Below, piece by piece: positions 14,933 through 21,926 of a stretch of 21,926 bases of DNA (positions are counted from its first letter, which is position 1; each line of letters begins with the position of its first letter). The notes below the pieces were generated by a model. The model was not told where the DNA came from, searched no databases, and was given only the letters and a program-made list of their open reading frames with translations. The position numbers were made by a program, and so were the translations under genes. This DNA is from an uncultured Caulobacteraceae bacterium (lineage in GTDB: Bacteria > Pseudomonadota > Alphaproteobacteria > Caulobacterales > Caulobacteraceae), in assembly GCA_937910255.1 (NCBI GenBank), contig CALEOQ010000515.1:1-21926 (forward strand). Direction: 5' to 3'.

Positions 14933-15361
14933 ATGAGCGCCATAGCCACCAACCAGTTCATCGCCGTGCAGAGCCCGGTGGCCTATACGGCCGTCGCCAC
15001 GGCGGCCAACACCGATTTCGATACGCCGACTCAGGTGGTCGAGCTGATCCCACCTGAGGATAACACCCAGGGTATGCGGCTGACCTGGATCTACGCCATC
15101 GCGCGGGCCGATCCGACCTCGGCGGTGAACTGCCAGCTCTACCGGACGATCGACGCGGTTCATGTGCTGATCGACAGCAGTCTGCTGCCCGACGTGGTGG
15201 CGAGCGGAACCGTGGCGAATCCCCGGGTTCTGTTCAGCCCAACTGAGGATGACCCGCTGTTCCTTCATCCCGGCGAGGGCCTGTCCTTCGCCATCGGCGC
15301 CACGGTCGCCGATGGGATCGTCTGCCGCGCCTCGGGCGGCTCCTACACACCGTTGCCCTGA
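14933..15361 (+). CDS. Hypothetical beta-rich virion protein
   Basis: A 142-aa protein with a good GAGGAG ribosome-binding site before ATG 14933. It reads as a string of beta strands (AYTAVATAANTDFDTP, VVELIPPED, LTWIYAIARAD, HVLIDSSLLPDVV, GLSFAIGATVADGIVCRASGGSY, patterns only), without charged helices, as in small decoration or fibre proteins. I do not recognise a family. Its stop overlaps the start of the glycine-rich gene by one base (TGATG), so the two are coupled and may form parts of one fibre. Confidence 0.6.
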   Translation: MSAIATNQFIAVQSPVAYTAVATAANTDFDTPTQVVELIPPEDNTQGMRLTWIYAIARADPTSAVNCQLYRTIDAVHVLIDSSLLPDVVASGTVANPRVLFSPTEDDPLFLHPGEGLSFAIGATVADGIVCRASGGSYTPLP

Positions 15362-16053
15362 TGGTGGCGCACGGTGCAAGGGGCGAGCGTCCCCGGCGAC
15401 GAAAGGGCCGGTCGACTATCGTGGGTGTCTATGAATTTGCCTCCGGCGCGGGTGTCATTACCGCTTCCTCAACTTGCAATGCCCTGGTTTATGCGATCGG
15501 TGGTGGTGGTTCTGGCGGTGGAGGCGGTTCTGGCGGTTACACCGCTGGCGGCGGTGGAGGCGGCGGGGCAGCGTATCGTGCTTTCCGCATGCAGCTTGGC
15601 GATCAACTCAGCTACGCCGTCGGCCCTGGCGGCTCTCCGGCCAGCGCAGACGGAAACGCAGGCGGGGCTACAACGGTAGAGTTCCGTGGCCACATCTTAG
15701 CTGCCGGTGGAGGGGCCGGGGGTGCGTTCCAAGGCCTTGGGGGGACTGGAGGCGAGGGCACCGGGGGAGAAATCAATCGGCGAGGCGGTACCGGCGGGAC
15801 CAATGCTGATGGCGCTCCGGGTGAGTACGGAGGTGATGGCGGAGCTTCGCAGGCCAGCCGAGGTGGCGGAGGCGGTAGCGCCGGCTTCGAGGACCTTGGC
15901 TCGCTACTTCGTGGAGGAGCCGGCGGCACGGCGGAGATTTTTACCAACTCCCCTACCGGTCACGCGCCCGGTGGTGGCTCGGGAGGGACCGGCACCGGTA
16001 GCAGTGGGGTAGGTGGCTCAGGATATCTCTTGGTTATCATGATTTCAATTTGA
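15361..16053 (+). CDS. Glycine-rich tail fibre / adhesin-type protein
   Basis: A 230-aa protein, with runs of glycine through most of its length (about 36-68 and 93-220), an aromatic interruption AAYRAFRMQLGDQLSYAVGPGG, and a hydrophobic end LLVIMISI. This matches the glycine-rich domain of phage tail tips, where polyglycine helices pack into a thin adhesin that meets the host surface. The start at the TGATG overlap gives a basic leader (GERPRRRKGR); in-frame GTG 15421 would start directly at VGVYEFASG and is a real alternative. The 3' end becomes AT-richer and overlaps the opposite-strand hydrolase gene by nine bases. Confidence 0.7.
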   Translation: MVAHGARGERPRRRKGRSTIVGVYEFASGAGVITASSTCNALVYAIGGGGSGGGGGSGGYTAGGGGGGGAAYRAFRMQLGDQLSYAVGPGGSPASADGNAGGATTVEFRGHILAAGGGAGGAFQGLGGTGGEGTGGEINRRGGTGGTNADGAPGEYGGDGGASQASRGGGGGSAGFEDLGSLLRGGAGGTAEIFTNSPTGHAPGGGSGGTGTGSSGVGGSGYLLVIMISI

Positions 16054-16656
16054 TCTGCCCTTTAGAATTGATGCAACCGCCTCAGGATTGTCATCTAATA
16101 GTACGTGTCCACCTTCTAATATTGATAGACGAACTAATGGGTGGTCTTTTAATCGATCTATTGCCGCAAGAGGCAAAATAGAGCGAGTAGGGCAAATGAT
16201 CTCGACGCATCGATCAAGCATATCAATCAGATTCCAATGATTGTCGCGGAGAGGTCTTTTAAGCCAATCTGCAATGAACCCAAACTTTAGCTCATGTTCT
16301 ACTGCCGGTGTCGGTTCTAGGGGTGGGTCAACTGCTATGATGCGTCCGTGCATCTGTAGAGCAACTAACCCGCCTAAGCTTTCACCGACGACCGTTACGG
16401 GTCGGTCTGGCCACACATGAGTTAGTGCGGCTTGGTATGCCTGAGCATAGGTGGAAAGGTCGCCTTCCATCATGGGCGCCACGTCATGCCCAGGAAGCTC
16501 CGCCAGCACGACATCATGTGCGAGCCAGGACCTCAACTGAAACGCCCTGCGGCCTGCGCCGTGGATGATCACAGTGACCTGGTCCCGCGGCTTATGCGCG
16601 AAGACTAGCGACACCTCACCGTAGGGCGTCGGCACGAAGTAGCGTTTGGCTTCCAT
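16045..16656 (-). CDS. Small alpha/beta hydrolase in the tail region
   Basis: A 203-aa protein on the strand opposite to the phage genes. Alpha/beta hydrolase features: oxyanion HGAG (32-35), nucleophile elbow VVGESLGG (89-96, Ser93), a strand VEIICPTRSILP where an acid or substrate loop is expected, and a final GGHVLLDDN with His184. The acidic member is uncertain. It lacks a signal peptide and is short for the fold, with a small or missing lid. Its 3' third is AT-rich compared with the tail genes, a sign of separate origin. It starts 28 bases from the divergent gp10-like gene, so the two share a promoter-sized space. It could modify the host surface or be an unrelated cargo gene; the substrate is unknown. 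Confidence 0.8.
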   Translation of the reverse strand: MEAKRYFVPTPYGEVSLVFAHKPRDQVTVIIHGAGRRAFQLRSWLAHDVVLAELPGHDVAPMMEGDLSTYAQAYQAALTHVWPDRPVTVVGESLGGLVALQMHGRIIAVDPPLEPTPAVEHELKFGFIADWLKRPLRDNHWNLIDMLDRCVEIICPTRSILPLAAIDRLKDHPLVRLSILEGGHVLLDDNPEAVASILKGRSN

Positions 16657-16684
16657 GGCTCAAGTCTAGCCAGGGGAAAATGTG

Positions 16685-18463
16685 ATGAGAATACCTCTCG
16701 ATATTCCGCCGGGCCTGGTGGGGGACGATACGAGCTTTGCGGTCGCCGGGCGGTGGGCGGACGGGTCCAATGTGCGGTTCTGGCGCGGGCGAGCCCAGGT
16801 CGTTGGGGGTTGGGAGAGCCTGAGCAGCGAGTTGCTCGCCGGGGTCTGCCGCAAGGTCTTCGCCTGGACGGACAACGCCGCGGTGCTGAACGTCGCCTTC
16901 GGCGCGCACAACGCCCTGCAGGTGTGGATCGGCGGCGGCCTGTACGACATCACCCCAGCCTTGGCGCGGCCCGCGCGGACCCTGGGCGCTGACCCCCTGT
17001 CGGTCAGCGAGGGCGCGGCCACGGTGAGCGTGACCATGGCAGGACATGGTCTGGCCGACGGCGACCTGATCGTTGTGGCCGGCGCATCGGAGCTGAGTGG
17101 GACGACGCCAAACGTCGAAGGCGCGTCAGTCACGGTGATCGACGCCGATCACTTCACCTATGACGCCCCGTCGCCGGCTGCATCGAGCGCGACCGGCGGC
17201 GGCCCAGCGGTGGTGGTCGCGCCTCAGACGGCCTTCGCCGCCGGGGCGATCGACGGCACGGGAGGCCAGGGCTATGGCACGGGGACCTATTCGACCGGCC
17301 TCTATTCCTCGCCCTCGACGGCGGACTATTTCCCGCGCACCTGGAGCCTTTCGGCGTTCGGCGAGCGGTTGATCGCCAGCCCTCGCGGGGGGACCCTTTA
17401 TGCCTGGGCCAACGACACGGAGGCGGCGGCCACGCCGCTGACCAATGCGCCGGCCCAGATCACGGAGTCGCTGGTGTCGCACACCGACCAGATCTTTGCC
17501 CTGGGCTGCGACGAGGAGGTGTCGGGAAGCTTCAACCCGCTGTGCATTCGCCATAGCGGGGTGCGGCGGCCCGATGAGTGGGTCACCGCGGGCGACACCA
17601 CGGCGCGGGAATATGTGCTGGCGGGCGGCGGGCGCATCGTTGGCGGCGGCGTGGCGGGACAGTTCATCCTGGTCTGGACCTTGGACCGGCTGTTCGTCGG
17701 GACCTTTGTCGGGGCGCTGAACCAGCCCTGGCGCTTCGATCCCGTGGGTGAACATTGCGGCCTGATCGGCCCCAACGCCTTCGCCATCGCCGGCTCGCGG
17801 GCGATCTGGCTGGCGCCGGACCTGCAGTTTCGCAGCTACAGCCTGGGGGGCGCGGTGCAGATCGTGCCGTGCCCGATCCGTGACGAGATGGCCCAGAACC
17901 TGGCCAGCGCCCAGGGCGACAAGATCACGGCGGCCTCCATCAGCATCTATGACGAGGTCCGTTTCGACTATCCCGACGCCCGCGACGGCAATGAGAACAG
18001 TCGGTACCTGGCGGTCGGCCTTGGCGACGGCTCCTGGTCCAAGGGGGTCATGGCGCGTTCGGCCTTCGTCGACGCCGGCCCGCAGCCGGATCCCATCGGC
18101 GTGACGCCAGGGGGCCAGGTCTTCTGGCACGAACGGGGGCGCTCGGCCGATGGCGGGGCCTTCGCCTGGTTCATCGAGAGCGCCGACCAGTTTCTGAGCG
18201 AGGACCAGACCCTGATGGTGCGCGGGCTTTGGCCGGACATGGCCGGGCAGGCGGGGCCGGCGGCGCTGCGCTTGAGCACCCGGCTCAAGCCTCAGGGGGA
18301 GAGCCGGACCCATGGTCCCTATCCCCTGGCTCCGGGCGTCGGACGGGTCGACGTGCGGGCGAGCGGGCGGCTGTTCCGCGTGCGGTTTAGCGGGCAGGGC
18401 TCGCCGACCGGGGGGCGGATCGGCCGGCCCGTGTTCGATGTCGCGCCGGCGGGAACCCGGTGA
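16685..18463 (+). CDS. P22 gp10-like DNA stabilisation / tail protein
   Basis: A 592-aa protein opening with IPLDIPPGLVGDDTSFAVAGRWADGSNVRFW (pattern only), which I recall from tail proteins of podovirus-like prophages. Repeated beta-blade patterns (ERLIASPRGGTLYAW, ADLQF-type and FVGTFVGALNQPWRFDPVGEHCGLIGPNAFAIAG) suggest a beta-propeller, as in packaged-DNA stabilisation proteins that plug the portal. AGGGG eight bases upstream supports ATG 16685 over GTG 16682. It overlaps the next gene by four bases. The family is likely; equivalence to gp10 is inferred from fold pattern and gene order. Confidence 0.7.
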   Translation: MRIPLDIPPGLVGDDTSFAVAGRWADGSNVRFWRGRAQVVGGWESLSSELLAGVCRKVFAWTDNAAVLNVAFGAHNALQVWIGGGLYDITPALARPARTLGADPLSVSEGAATVSVTMAGHGLADGDLIVVAGASELSGTTPNVEGASVTVIDADHFTYDAPSPAASSATGGGPAVVVAPQTAFAAGAIDGTGGQGYGTGTYSTGLYSSPSTADYFPRTWSLSAFGERLIASPRGGTLYAWANDTEAAATPLTNAPAQITESLVSHTDQIFALGCDEEVSGSFNPLCIRHSGVRRPDEWVTAGDTTAREYVLAGGGRIVGGGVAGQFILVWTLDRLFVGTFVGALNQPWRFDPVGEHCGLIGPNAFAIAGSRAIWLAPDLQFRSYSLGGAVQIVPCPIRDEMAQNLASAQGDKITAASISIYDEVRFDYPDARDGNENSRYLAVGLGDGSWSKGVMARSAFVDAGPQPDPIGVTPGGQVFWHERGRSADGGAFAWFIESADQFLSEDQTLMVRGLWPDMAGQAGPAALRLSTRLKPQGESRTHGPYPLAPGVGRVDVRASGRLFRVRFSGQGSPTGGRIGRPVFDVAPAGTR

Positions 18464-18816
18464 CGCCGCAGGTCTGGACGGCCTGCCGCAGCTCGCTGCT
18501 GCCGGCCCTGCGCGCCGAGGACGGGGATGAAGCCGCCCTGAGGGCCGAGATCCTGTCGGGCGGGGCGCAACTCTGGGCCGGTGAAGGCGGGGCCCTGGTC
18601 ACCCAATGCGTCGAGGGCCCTGAGGGCCGAAGTCTCCACGTCTGGCTGGCGGGCGGGCGACTGGCGACGATCCTGTCCCTGCGGCCGGGGGTCGAGGCCT
18701 GGGCGCGGGGACACGGCTGCAGGGCGATCACCATTGAAGGCCGCCGAGGCTGGGCGCGGGTGCTGCGGCCCGACGGCTACCGGCGGCATGGCGAGATTCT
18801 GAGAAGGAGCCTGTGA
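18460..18816 (+). CDS. Small phage protein with GNAT-like pattern
   Basis: A 118-aa protein starting at a GTGA overlap. It reads ALRAEILSGGAQLWAGEGGALVTQ, then SLHVWLAGGRLATIL, VEAWARGHGCRAITIEGRRGW and VLRPDGYRRHGEILRRSL (patterns only). I recall this order (measured ligand, strand, 'E-x-WARxxGC', 'GRxGWxRVLxxxGY') from short proteins in phage tail clusters, with a fold like N-acetyltransferases but without a clear acetyl-CoA loop. It lies between the gp10-like and ejection-type genes, so a structural or assembly role is more likely than an enzyme. Confidence 0.65.
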   Translation: MTPQVWTACRSSLLPALRAEDGDEAALRAEILSGGAQLWAGEGGALVTQCVEGPEGRSLHVWLAGGRLATILSLRPGVEAWARGHGCRAITIEGRRGWARVLRPDGYRRHGEILRRSL

Positions 18817-19886
18817 TGGGCAAGCGAAAGACCAAGTCGAGTTCGAGTTCCGAGTCGACATCCAATTCCAACGTCAATGAGACCTCAAGCTCGAGCACCT
18901 TGAGCAATTCCAACACGACGGAGCGGGGGAGTGTGACCCCAACCAATCCGCTGTGGGTCACCGAGGGCGTGCAGGGCCTGGGGTCACGGCTAAGTCAGCT
19001 GGGCCAGATGGATCCCTACGGCCTCGTGGCGCCCCTGAACGGTCTTGAGCAGCAGGCGATGAGCGGGGCTGGGCGTCTGGACGGCTACGGCTTCGCCTAT
19101 GACGAGGCGGCGGACTGGACACGAGGCGTGGCGGCGCAGCCGGCGCCCACGGTCCAGGCCGCCAGCCTGCTGGACGGGATCGAGGCCTATTACAATCCCT
19201 ATCGGAGCCAGGTGGTTGACGCCGCAACAGCCGATTTCGACGCCGATGCCGGCCGGACCCGGGCGACCCAGGCGTTGAGCCTGGCCGGGGCGAGCGCCTT
19301 TGGCGGCTCCGGAGCCGCGCTCACCCAGGCCTTCACCGAGAGCGAGCTGGCGCGGGCGCGCAATACGCAGCTGTCGAGCCTGCTGGCCGGGATGTTCAAT
19401 TCCAGCGCCGCCCTGGCCGGTCAGGACGCCGACCGGCGGCAGCAGGCCTCAAGCCAGAACGCCCAGCTCGCGGCCCAGCACGCCGCCCTGCGTCTGCAGG
19501 CGGCCAACGGCCTGGCGGGGCTTGCGGGCGCCCGGGCGACGAGCGACCGCGAGGATGTGGCGACCCAGGCGGCGCTCGGCGCCCAGGCGCGCGGCGTGGA
19601 TCAGGCCTACCGCATGGCGCCCTATACCGCTCTGACTAGCCAGGCCGACATCATGGCCAAGCTGCCGCTGGAACTGTTCCGGGGATCGTCGAGCGAGGGC
19701 AGCTCGAGCTCGAACTCCAGCTCGAACACCCATGGCGCCTCCAGCTCGGTCTCGACCACGCAGTCGAACAGCCGGTCCCAGGGGACGAACACGGAGACTC
19801 CCAGCTTCCTGGATAGCCTCGCCCAGGCGGTCAACATCGCGGGCGCAGTCAAGGGGTTGGGCTACAAGTTACCGGGTGCGACGTGA
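18816..19886 (+). CDS. Probable ejection / internal virion protein with serine-rich ends
   Basis: A 356-aa protein. The middle carries EAYYNPYRSQVVDAATADFD, TRATQALSLAGASAFGGSGAALTQAF and long Ala/Gln-rich helices (to about residue 270; patterns only), an arrangement I recall from virion proteins injected with the DNA in podovirus-like phages. Both ends are serine/asparagine tracts (residues 7-33 and about 289-325) encoded by mixed AGC, TCG and TCC codons, so selection acted on the protein rather than a simple DNA repeat. AAGGAG six bases upstream favours ATG 18816 over GTG 18813. It overlaps the next gene by four bases. Confidence 0.65.
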   Translation: MGKRKTKSSSSSESTSNSNVNETSSSSTLSNSNTTERGSVTPTNPLWVTEGVQGLGSRLSQLGQMDPYGLVAPLNGLEQQAMSGAGRLDGYGFAYDEAADWTRGVAAQPAPTVQAASLLDGIEAYYNPYRSQVVDAATADFDADAGRTRATQALSLAGASAFGGSGAALTQAFTESELARARNTQLSSLLAGMFNSSAALAGQDADRRQQASSQNAQLAAQHAALRLQAANGLAGLAGARATSDREDVATQAALGAQARGVDQAYRMAPYTALTSQADIMAKLPLELFRGSSSEGSSSSNSSSNTHGASSSVSTTQSNSRSQGTNTETPSFLDSLAQAVNIAGAVKGLGYKLPGAT

Positions 19887-20230
19887 CCGGCGTGGTCGGC
19901 GTGGAGGACGCCCAGATCGTCGCTTTGCGGCAGATCGGGGAGAATGTCGCAGCCCAGACCGCCCGGCTGGAAGGGCTGGCGGCCAAGATGGATGATGTGC
20001 GCGAGCGCCTCGCCCGGCTGGAGGCCCTTGAGGCCGGCAAGCTGGTCGAGGGCCTGCGCGGCGAGCTGAAGGGCGCGCTTGCCCGCATCGACCAGCTGGA
20101 AAGCCAACGGGACCGGGTGGCCAGGGCCGCCGACTTCTGGACCTGGCTGGCCCGCAGCATGCCGTGGCTGGCCACTGGCCTGATCGCCTTCCTGGCGGGG
20201 CTGGGCCTGAAGCCGGCGAGCAGCCCGTGA
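19883..20230 (+). CDS. Coiled-coil membrane protein, XhlA-like (holin partner)
   Basis: A 115-aa protein starting at a GTGA overlap. Residues about 12-80 form a long heptad-like helix (IGENVAAQTARLEGLAAKMDDVRERLARLE, pattern only), and residues 91-107 form one membrane span (MPWLATGLIAFLAGLGL). This coiled coil plus C-terminal anchor plan matches haemolysin XhlA-like proteins that sit before holins. It is followed by the holin-like and endolysin genes, so a role in lysis timing is likely. Confidence 0.7.
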   Translation: MTGVVGVEDAQIVALRQIGENVAAQTARLEGLAAKMDDVRERLARLEALEAGKLVEGLRGELKGALARIDQLESQRDRVARAADFWTWLARSMPWLATGLIAFLAGLGLKPASSP

Positions 20231-20475
20231 GCGCGCCCCGGCCGCCCATCGAGGTGCGGTGGCTCTATCGCCGCATCTTCACCTACTGCGCCTGTGGGGC
20301 CAATTTCGCCGGGCTTGCGGCGATCATCCTGCGGCTGGACGATCCGGTGGCGCTGAAGTGGCTGGGCCTGGCGCTGGTGGCCGCCAACATCGTGCTGGGC
20401 ACCCTCTATCTCGCCGGGGCCACGGTGACCGACTGGGCCAAGCTGGTGGCCGCCGGACGCCGCGATCGCCCCTGA
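20227..20475 (+). CDS. Holin-like membrane protein
   Basis: An 82-aa protein with two predicted membrane spans (about residues 20-37 and 46-67) and charged ends, the plan of a class II holin. GTG 20227 overlaps the previous stop by four bases (GTGA), which fixes the start. It is followed by the endolysin gene. Holins open the inner membrane at a set time; the name rests on size, spans and position, as this class has little sequence identity. Confidence 0.7.
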   Translation: MSAPRPPIEVRWLYRRIFTYCACGANFAGLAAIILRLDDPVALKWLGLALVAANIVLGTLYLAGATVTDWAKLVAAGRRDRP

Positions 20476-20511
20476 ACCCATTTCCATCTGTCGAAGAACT
20501 GGAGGTCGGCC

Positions 20512-20946
20512 ATGACCACATGGCTTTCGGCGCATTTCTCCCTGGAAGAAATGACCGCCACCCAGCAACGCGGTCTGGACAACCGCCCGACCTCGGCCGT
20601 GCTCAAGCGCCTCAACGCCACGGCGAGGGTGCTTGAGGAGGTTCGAGTCCTGCTCGGGGACACCCCCATGTTGATCACCAGCGGCTATCGTTCGCCGGCG
20701 GTGAACCGGGCAGTGGGCGGCTCGGCGACCAGCGCCCATATGCGCGGCGAGGCTGCGGACTTCATCTGTCCCCGGTTCGGCTCGCCGCTGGCGGTGTGCC
20801 GCGCCATCGCCGACTCAGATCTGGCCTTCGACCAACTGATCGAAGAGGCCGGCGCCTGGGTCCATCTGGGCCTTGGAGGCCGCTGGCGCCGGGAGGTGCT
20901 GACCTGGCGGCCGGGCGGCGGCTATGGACGAGGCCTGTCGGCATGA
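20512..20946 (+). CDS. Endolysin, peptidase M15 family
   Basis: A 144-aa zinc D-Ala-D-Ala carboxypeptidase-type endolysin that cuts peptidoglycan cross-links. The M15 signature is complete: SGYRSPAVNRAVGG (57-70), SAHMRGEAADF with H76 and D83 as zinc ligands, and WVHLGL with H118 as the third ligand. The opening AHFSLEEMTATQQ is also usual. No signal peptide, so it depends on the holin. GGAGG six bases upstream fixes ATG 20512. It overlaps the spanin gene by four bases. Confidence 0.92.
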   Translation: MTTWLSAHFSLEEMTATQQRGLDNRPTSAVLKRLNATARVLEEVRVLLGDTPMLITSGYRSPAVNRAVGGSATSAHMRGEAADFICPRFGSPLAVCRAIADSDLAFDQLIEEAGAWVHLGLGGRWRREVLTWRPGGGYGRGLSA

Positions 20947-21320
20947 ATCTGCGCTTGATCATGATCGCGGTCGCAGCCGGCGGACTGGCCGCCTCGGCCC
21001 TGTCGCTCTATGTGGCCGGGCGCCGGGATGGGGCGGAGCTTCATCAGCACGCTGTCGAAGCGCTCACCCGACAGCGGGACGTCGCCCGGCTGGAGGCCGA
21101 AGGCGAGCGGGCGGGACAGGCGCGACTGAGCCAGGCCCTGGCCCGGCGCAGCCGCGCCGACCAGGTCGCCGCCGGCTTCATTCCCCAAGCCCTGAACACG
21201 GAGGATGGCCATGCGCCCCTTGATCCGGCTCGCGCCGATCGCCTGCACGCTGCTGATCGCCAGCTGTGCCAAGCCGCCCCCGAACTTGTCGGCTGCGCCG
21301 CAGTTGAGCCTGGCGCCTGA
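20943..21320 (+). CDS. Rz-like inner-membrane spanin
   Basis: A 125-aa protein with an N-terminal membrane anchor (residues 4-24) followed by a charged helix (ELHQHAVEALTRQRDVARLEAEGERAGQARL, pattern only) in the periplasm: the plan of i-spanins, which fuse inner and outer membranes at the end of lysis. ATG 20943 overlaps the endolysin stop. The last third overlaps the start of the o-spanin gene in another frame, as in lambda Rz/Rz1. Confidence 0.75.
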   Translation: MNLRLIMIAVAAGGLAASALSLYVAGRRDGAELHQHAVEALTRQRDVARLEAEGERAGQARLSQALARRSRADQVAAGFIPQALNTEDGHAPLDPARADRLHAADRQLCQAAPELVGCAAVEPGA

Positions 21321-21492
21321 AGCCCTGCGCCCCTGCGCGCTGCATGTGCTGCCCGCCGCGCCGACCCTCGCGGACCTGGAGATCGGCTATGTGACGCGGG
21401 GCGCGAACCTGGTGGCTTGCGACGCCGCCCGCAGGCTCGCGGTCGAGACTCACCAGGCCCAGCAGGCGCTGGCGGCGGCAGAGCGCCGCTAA
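21211..21492 (+). CDS. Rz1-like outer-membrane lipoprotein spanin
   Basis: A 93-aa predicted lipoprotein: basic start MRPLIRLAP, hydrophobic core and lipobox IASC (Cys19), then a Pro-rich KPPPN. It partners the Rz-like protein across the periplasm. The first 110 bases lie inside the Rz-like gene in the +1 frame. GGAGG at 21200-21204 is seven bases before ATG 21211 and too close to ATG 21205, so 21211 is preferred. The mature part is longer than lambda Rz1. Its stop overlaps the stop of the DUF2239 gene. Confidence 0.75.
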   Translation: MRPLIRLAPIACTLLIASCAKPPPNLSAAPQLSLAPEALRPCALHVLPAAPTLADLEIGYVTRGANLVACDAARRLAVETHQAQQALAAAERR

Positions 21493-21926
21493 GCCTCCAG
21501 ACGCGCCTGGATATAGGCGGCGACGTCAGCGGGCCAGGTCGCCAGGAGGGCGTCGAGGGCGCCGCGGTCGTCGGCGAACAGGGCGCGGGCGGCGTCTTCA
21601 AAGCCTGTGGCGTCACCGGCCAGGGCGGACATGGCGCGATAGGCGGCCTCTTTCTGGGCGCGACGGCGATCGGTGTCGGCGTGGGTTTTGCGGGCCTCCT
21701 CCACCAGGCGGCGGAGGGCGGCCGAGGCCCCGCCGGGCTGGGCGGCGAGCCAGTCCCATCGTCCGTGGCGGCGGGTGGCCCCCCGGGGTTCCCCCTCGCC
21801 GGCGGGTCTGCCCCCTATGGCGCCGTCCCCGGGTGTCCCCTCCGGCGCCGCTGCCTCACCCGGTCCTGCAGAGCCTCTTGCCTCCTCCCCCCCTCTCCCC
21901 CCGTTCGCCGTGCTCCACCTCTGTCC
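21489..21926 (-). CDS. DUF2239 family protein, 5' end lost at the contig edge
   Basis: The C-terminal part of a DUF2239 protein. Reading leftward from about 21755: WDWLAAQPGGASAALRRL, VEEARK, RRRAQKEAAYRAMSALAGD, FEDAARALFADDR and LLATWPADV, all typical of the family; function is unknown. Farther upstream, the frame stays open to the window end but gives Gly/Pro/Arg-rich sequence. The family usually has GRPKLGVVAREVTLLPRHW before WDWL, whereas here only RRHGR is seen. The window sequence beyond about 21770 is therefore probably unreliable. The stop overlaps the spanin stop by three bases on the opposite strand. The gene is likely chromosomal, marking the right edge of the phage cluster. Confidence 0.8.
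   Translation of the reverse strand, partial: GQRWSTANGGRGGEEARGSAGPGEAAAPEGTPGDGAIGGRPAGEGEPRGATRRHGRWDWLAAQPGGASAALRRLVEEARKTHADTDRRRAQKEAAYRAMSALAGDATGFEDAARALFADDRGALDALLATWPADVAAYIQARLEA

Noticed and set aside
15480..16020. DNA tandem repeats or CRISPR-like array in the glycine-rich gene
   Set aside because: The repetition is at the amino-acid level (GGN codons) and has no constant unit or spacer length.
20640..20660. A tRNA T-arm-like sequence (GGTTCGAGTCC)
   Set aside because: No acceptor, D or anticodon stems fit around it, and it lies within the conserved endolysin gene.

Overview
The window looks like one complete short-read contig from a GC-rich alphaproteobacterium. The order Caulobacterales (a Caulobacter or Phenylobacterium relative) is my best guess, from the NuoF N-terminus, the host-attachment-type protein and the GTTC-N7-GTTC operator. 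Both ends carry technical sequence. Bases 1-172 are read-through junk, a poly-T run and a full Illumina P5 adapter. The last ~150 bases are C-rich and do not read like the protein they should encode.

Layout. (1) 173-3701 is chromosomal: a Stf0-type sulfotransferase, a NuoF paralog without its nuo partners, a GFA-family zinc protein, a host-attachment-type protein on the minus strand, and a DUF1902 (HicB-like) protein. (2) 3751-4373 holds a HicA-type toxin gene on the minus strand and a ~430 bp control region with a LexA-type box. (3) 4374-21492 is a compact plus-strand virion and lysis cluster of podovirus (P22-like) type: small and large terminase, portal, scaffold, coat protein, adaptor, tail and fibre-like proteins, a gp10-like stabilisation protein, an ejection-type protein, two holin-like proteins, an M15 endolysin and nested spanins. 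Most genes overlap by 1-7 bases, so they are probably translationally coupled. (4) 21489-end is a DUF2239 gene on the minus strand, cut by the contig edge and tail-to-tail with the spanin gene.

The coupled order of the virion genes is broken at three junctions by accessory genes, several on the opposite strand and visibly less GC-rich. Between terminase and portal there is a broken RHS-type C-terminal domain followed by three paralogous exported proteins with a D-x-[DN]-G-D-G motif. Between scaffold and coat there is a glycine-zipper protein split by an amber codon, convergent with a gene that resembles immunity-type proteins. Between the glycine-rich fibre and the gp10-like gene there is an inverted alpha/beta hydrolase. 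The first two look like toxin/immunity modules carried in a prophage; this is inference.

No integrase, repressor, replication gene, tape-measure gene, tRNA or CRISPR array was seen. Chromosome-like genes flank the cluster directly on both sides, so it is either a prophage reduced to its late genes or a domesticated, transfer-agent-like element with a possible SOS switch at its left edge.
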